In this document: positions 5,245-6,534 of the stretch, piece by piece
How positions within the stretch are numbered: position 1 is the first letter of the stretch
Layout of the letters: each line of letters opens with the position of its first letter
NCBI GenBank assembly: GCA_031259095.1
Contig: JAIRLW010000200.1
Location: 1 to 6,534 of the forward strand
Direction of reading: 5' to 3'
DNA from: Planctomycetaceae bacterium
GTDB taxonomy: Bacteria; Planctomycetota; Planctomycetia; Pirellulales; Thermoguttaceae
Length of the DNA: 6,534 nt
Notes under the pieces: model-generated
Seen by the model: only the letters and a program-made list of their open reading frames with translations
Told to the model about the DNA's origin: nothing
Database searches by the model: none
Program-made: the position numbers and the translations under genes

Positions 5245-6264
5245 CTACCTACTGTTTTTCACGACCCCGATGTTCCATGTTCGAAATTCAATGGATTTTT
5301 GAATGGTTGCCGCAAGATCAGAACGGACAACCAACACAAGACCAATGCCCATATTGAATACACGGTTCATCTCGTCGGAATCGACATTTCCTAGATTTTG
5401 TAACCACGAAAAAACGGGCGGAATTTCCCAACAAGGATTGATTTGTAATTTCATTCCGTTTGGCAAAATCCGGTTAACATTTTCTTCGAGTCCTCCGCCG
5501 GTAATATGAGCAATCCCGTGAATCCCGTTGTTCGCGCCGAATGTTGCAAGAAGTTTTTGAACACATTCCACATAAATTCGAGTCGGAGTCAACAGAATAT
5601 CCGCAACCGATTGACCCAATTCCGGTATCATGTCGTTAACTCCTAATCGGGCAATTTCAAAAACAATTTTTCTGACAAGGCTAAAACCGTTGGAATGAAG
5701 TCCGGCAGATTCAATGCCGATTAACGTATCGCTGGATTGAATGGAATGACCGTCGATAATATTGTCCTGCTCTGCAACGCCAACACAAAATCCAGCCAGA
5801 TCGTATTCTTCGGGTTGATAAAGATCGGACATAATCGCGGTTTCGCCGCCCAACAAGGCACAACCGCTTTGACGACAACCTTCAACAATACCGCGAACTA
5901 TTTGTTCCAATAAATCGGGATTATCTTTGGGCATCGCAACGTAATCGAGAAAGAACAGCGGTTCCGCGCCGCAACAAACCGCATCGTTGACACTCATTGC
6001 CACAAGATCAATTCCAACCGTGTGATGACAACCGGCAAGACAGGCAATTTTGAGTTTTGTCCCGACTCCATCCGTACAACTAACCAAAACCGGATTTTTG
6101 TACTGGATTTGTTTGTTGTTCAACTTAAAAAGTCCGGCAAAACCGCCGTCAAGCCGTAAGACGCGGTTGGAAAAAGTTTGTGCCGCTAACTTCGGTAACC
6201 GAGCCATCGATTCCGAATAAATCTCCAAATCAACGCCGGAATCCTTGTAAGTTGCCTTTTTCAT
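5245..6264 (-). CDS. purM: Phosphoribosylformylglycinamidine cyclo-ligase (AIR synthetase)
   Basis: Cytoplasmic enzyme of de novo purine synthesis: ATP-dependent ring closure of FGAM to aminoimidazole ribonucleotide. It has 339 residues, close to the roughly 345 of the E. coli enzyme. Family landmarks in order: TYKDSGVD at 5-12, CTDGVGTKLKIA at 63-74, GIDLVAMSVND at 84-94, CGAEPLFFLDY at 98-108, GGETA at 139-143, AGFCVGV at 157-163, LHSNGFSLVRK at 189-199, PTRIY at 227-231, AHITGGGLEENV at 252-263 and FNMGIGLV at 303-310. The start is set at MKKATYKDSG because that matches the normal N-terminus; an in-frame TTG 85 codons upstream would add an atypical hydrophobic/basic stretch. No clear Shine-Dalgarno is present. 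It stands alone, convergent with hpnC, with no other pur gene nearby. Confidence 0.95.
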   Translation of the reverse strand: MKKATYKDSGVDLEIYSESMARLPKLAAQTFSNRVLRLDGGFAGLFKLNNKQIQYKNPVLVSCTDGVGTKLKIACLAGCHHTVGIDLVAMSVNDAVCCGAEPLFFLDYVAMPKDNPDLLEQIVRGIVEGCRQSGCALLGGETAIMSDLYQPEEYDLAGFCVGVAEQDNIIDGHSIQSSDTLIGIESAGLHSNGFSLVRKIVFEIARLGVNDMIPELGQSVADILLTPTRIYVECVQKLLATFGANNGIHGIAHITGGGLEENVNRILPNGMKLQINPCWEIPPVFSWLQNLGNVDSDEMNRVFNMGIGLVLVVRSDLAATIQKSIEFRTWNIGVVKNSR

Positions 6265-6283
6265 AAAGTTAAAACAAAAAATA

Positions 6284-6289
6284 ATTATA
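6284..6289 (-). promoter_or_regulatory. Perfect TATAAT -10 upstream of purM
   Basis: The minus strand reads TATAAT at 6289-6284, 19 bp before the purM ATG, with no recognisable -35 at the right distance. If used, the leader would be only about 12-14 nt, in keeping with the missing Shine-Dalgarno. The surrounding DNA is very AT-rich, so a chance match is quite possible. Confidence 0.3.
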
Positions 6290-6436
6290 GAGAACTTCCG
6301 TAAGGATTTTATTTGAAATATTACAAACTTTCTAAAAAATATCACAATATTGCTGATCGAACAAGGGGAACAGGAAAAAAAGAAACGGTCTATTTTTATT
6401 AACCCCAGAAGACCGGAAGACACGACAAAAATTATT

Positions 6437-6465
6437 TTGAATTTTCTTGCGTTTCGTAATAAAAT
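6437..6465 (+). promoter_or_regulatory. Possible promoter for the right-edge gene
   Basis: TTGAAT at 6437-6442, a 17-bp spacer and TAAAAT at 6460-6465 (4/6 and 5/6 to consensus). Its expected start point falls almost exactly on the ATG at 6473, which would give a leaderless or nearly leaderless transcript. Confidence 0.35.
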
Positions 6466-6472
6466 TTGTAGA

Positions 6473-6534
6473 ATGAGAAACTTTGAGAGACTTCTAGAGC
6501 GTGTTGACACTATTCGCAAAATTGCAAAATTTAG
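6473..6534 (+). CDS. Possible partial gene running off the right edge
   Basis: An ATG opens a frame that stays open to the end of the window (20 codons plus two bases), beginning MRNFERLLERVDTIRKIAKF. The residues are charged and could form an amphipathic helix, but I recognise no family. There is no Shine-Dalgarno; a promoter-like sequence ends 7 bp upstream. It is divergent from purM. Twenty codons are too few to be sure that this is a gene. Confidence 0.35.
   Translation, partial: MRNFERLLERVDTIRKIAKF

Noticed and set aside
6265..6519. N-terminal extension of PurM by 85 residues from a TTG
   Set aside because: The family N-terminus is TYKDSGVD near residue 5 of the shorter form. The extension is AT-rich, with low-complexity Phe/Ile/Lys content typical of translated spacer DNA.

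Overview
The window looks like chromosomal DNA of a bacterium, most probably a planctomycete or close relative. This rests on three things: a PEP-CTERM surface protein, an HpnC-type squalene/hydroxysqualene synthase whose C-terminal half resembles planctomycetal homologues as I remember them, and scattered single genes separated by long repeat-rich spacers. The phylum call is an inference; no rRNA or marker tree is available here.

Layout. Positions 1-905 hold no convincing gene. They contain a nested palindromic repeat cluster (133-383), a heptamer array (256-297), a ~300-bp long-hairpin element (copy 1, 438-736) with an extra solitary terminus beside it (410-427), and a second heptamer array (870-911). 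The second array supplies the last codon and the stop of the next gene. Positions 906-2654 (minus) encode a full-length GspE/PilB secretion or pilus ATPase. The 660-bp gap 2655-3314 holds two overlapping divergent promoter-like sequences and a second copy of the hairpin element (copy 2, 2846-3147), so the ATPase gene is bracketed by the two copies. Positions 3315-4151 (plus) encode a secreted PEP-CTERM protein with a possible Cys/Gln thioester-domain signature. It is followed after 27 bp, in the same frame, by hpnC (4179-5105). Convergent to that is purM (5245-6264, minus). Beyond purM is an AT-rich divergent spacer, and a possible truncated gene runs off the right edge.

How the genes relate. 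The four recognisable genes belong to different processes: protein export or pilus assembly, surface-anchored protein, hopanoid/squalene synthesis, and purine synthesis. Only the PEP-CTERM gene and hpnC look co-transcribed. I see no new defence or biosynthetic system. The most unusual content is in the non-coding DNA: a pair of related hairpin elements, one with a 15-bp flanking direct repeat, a nested 28-bp perfect palindrome, and a central loop that is inverted relative to the other copy.
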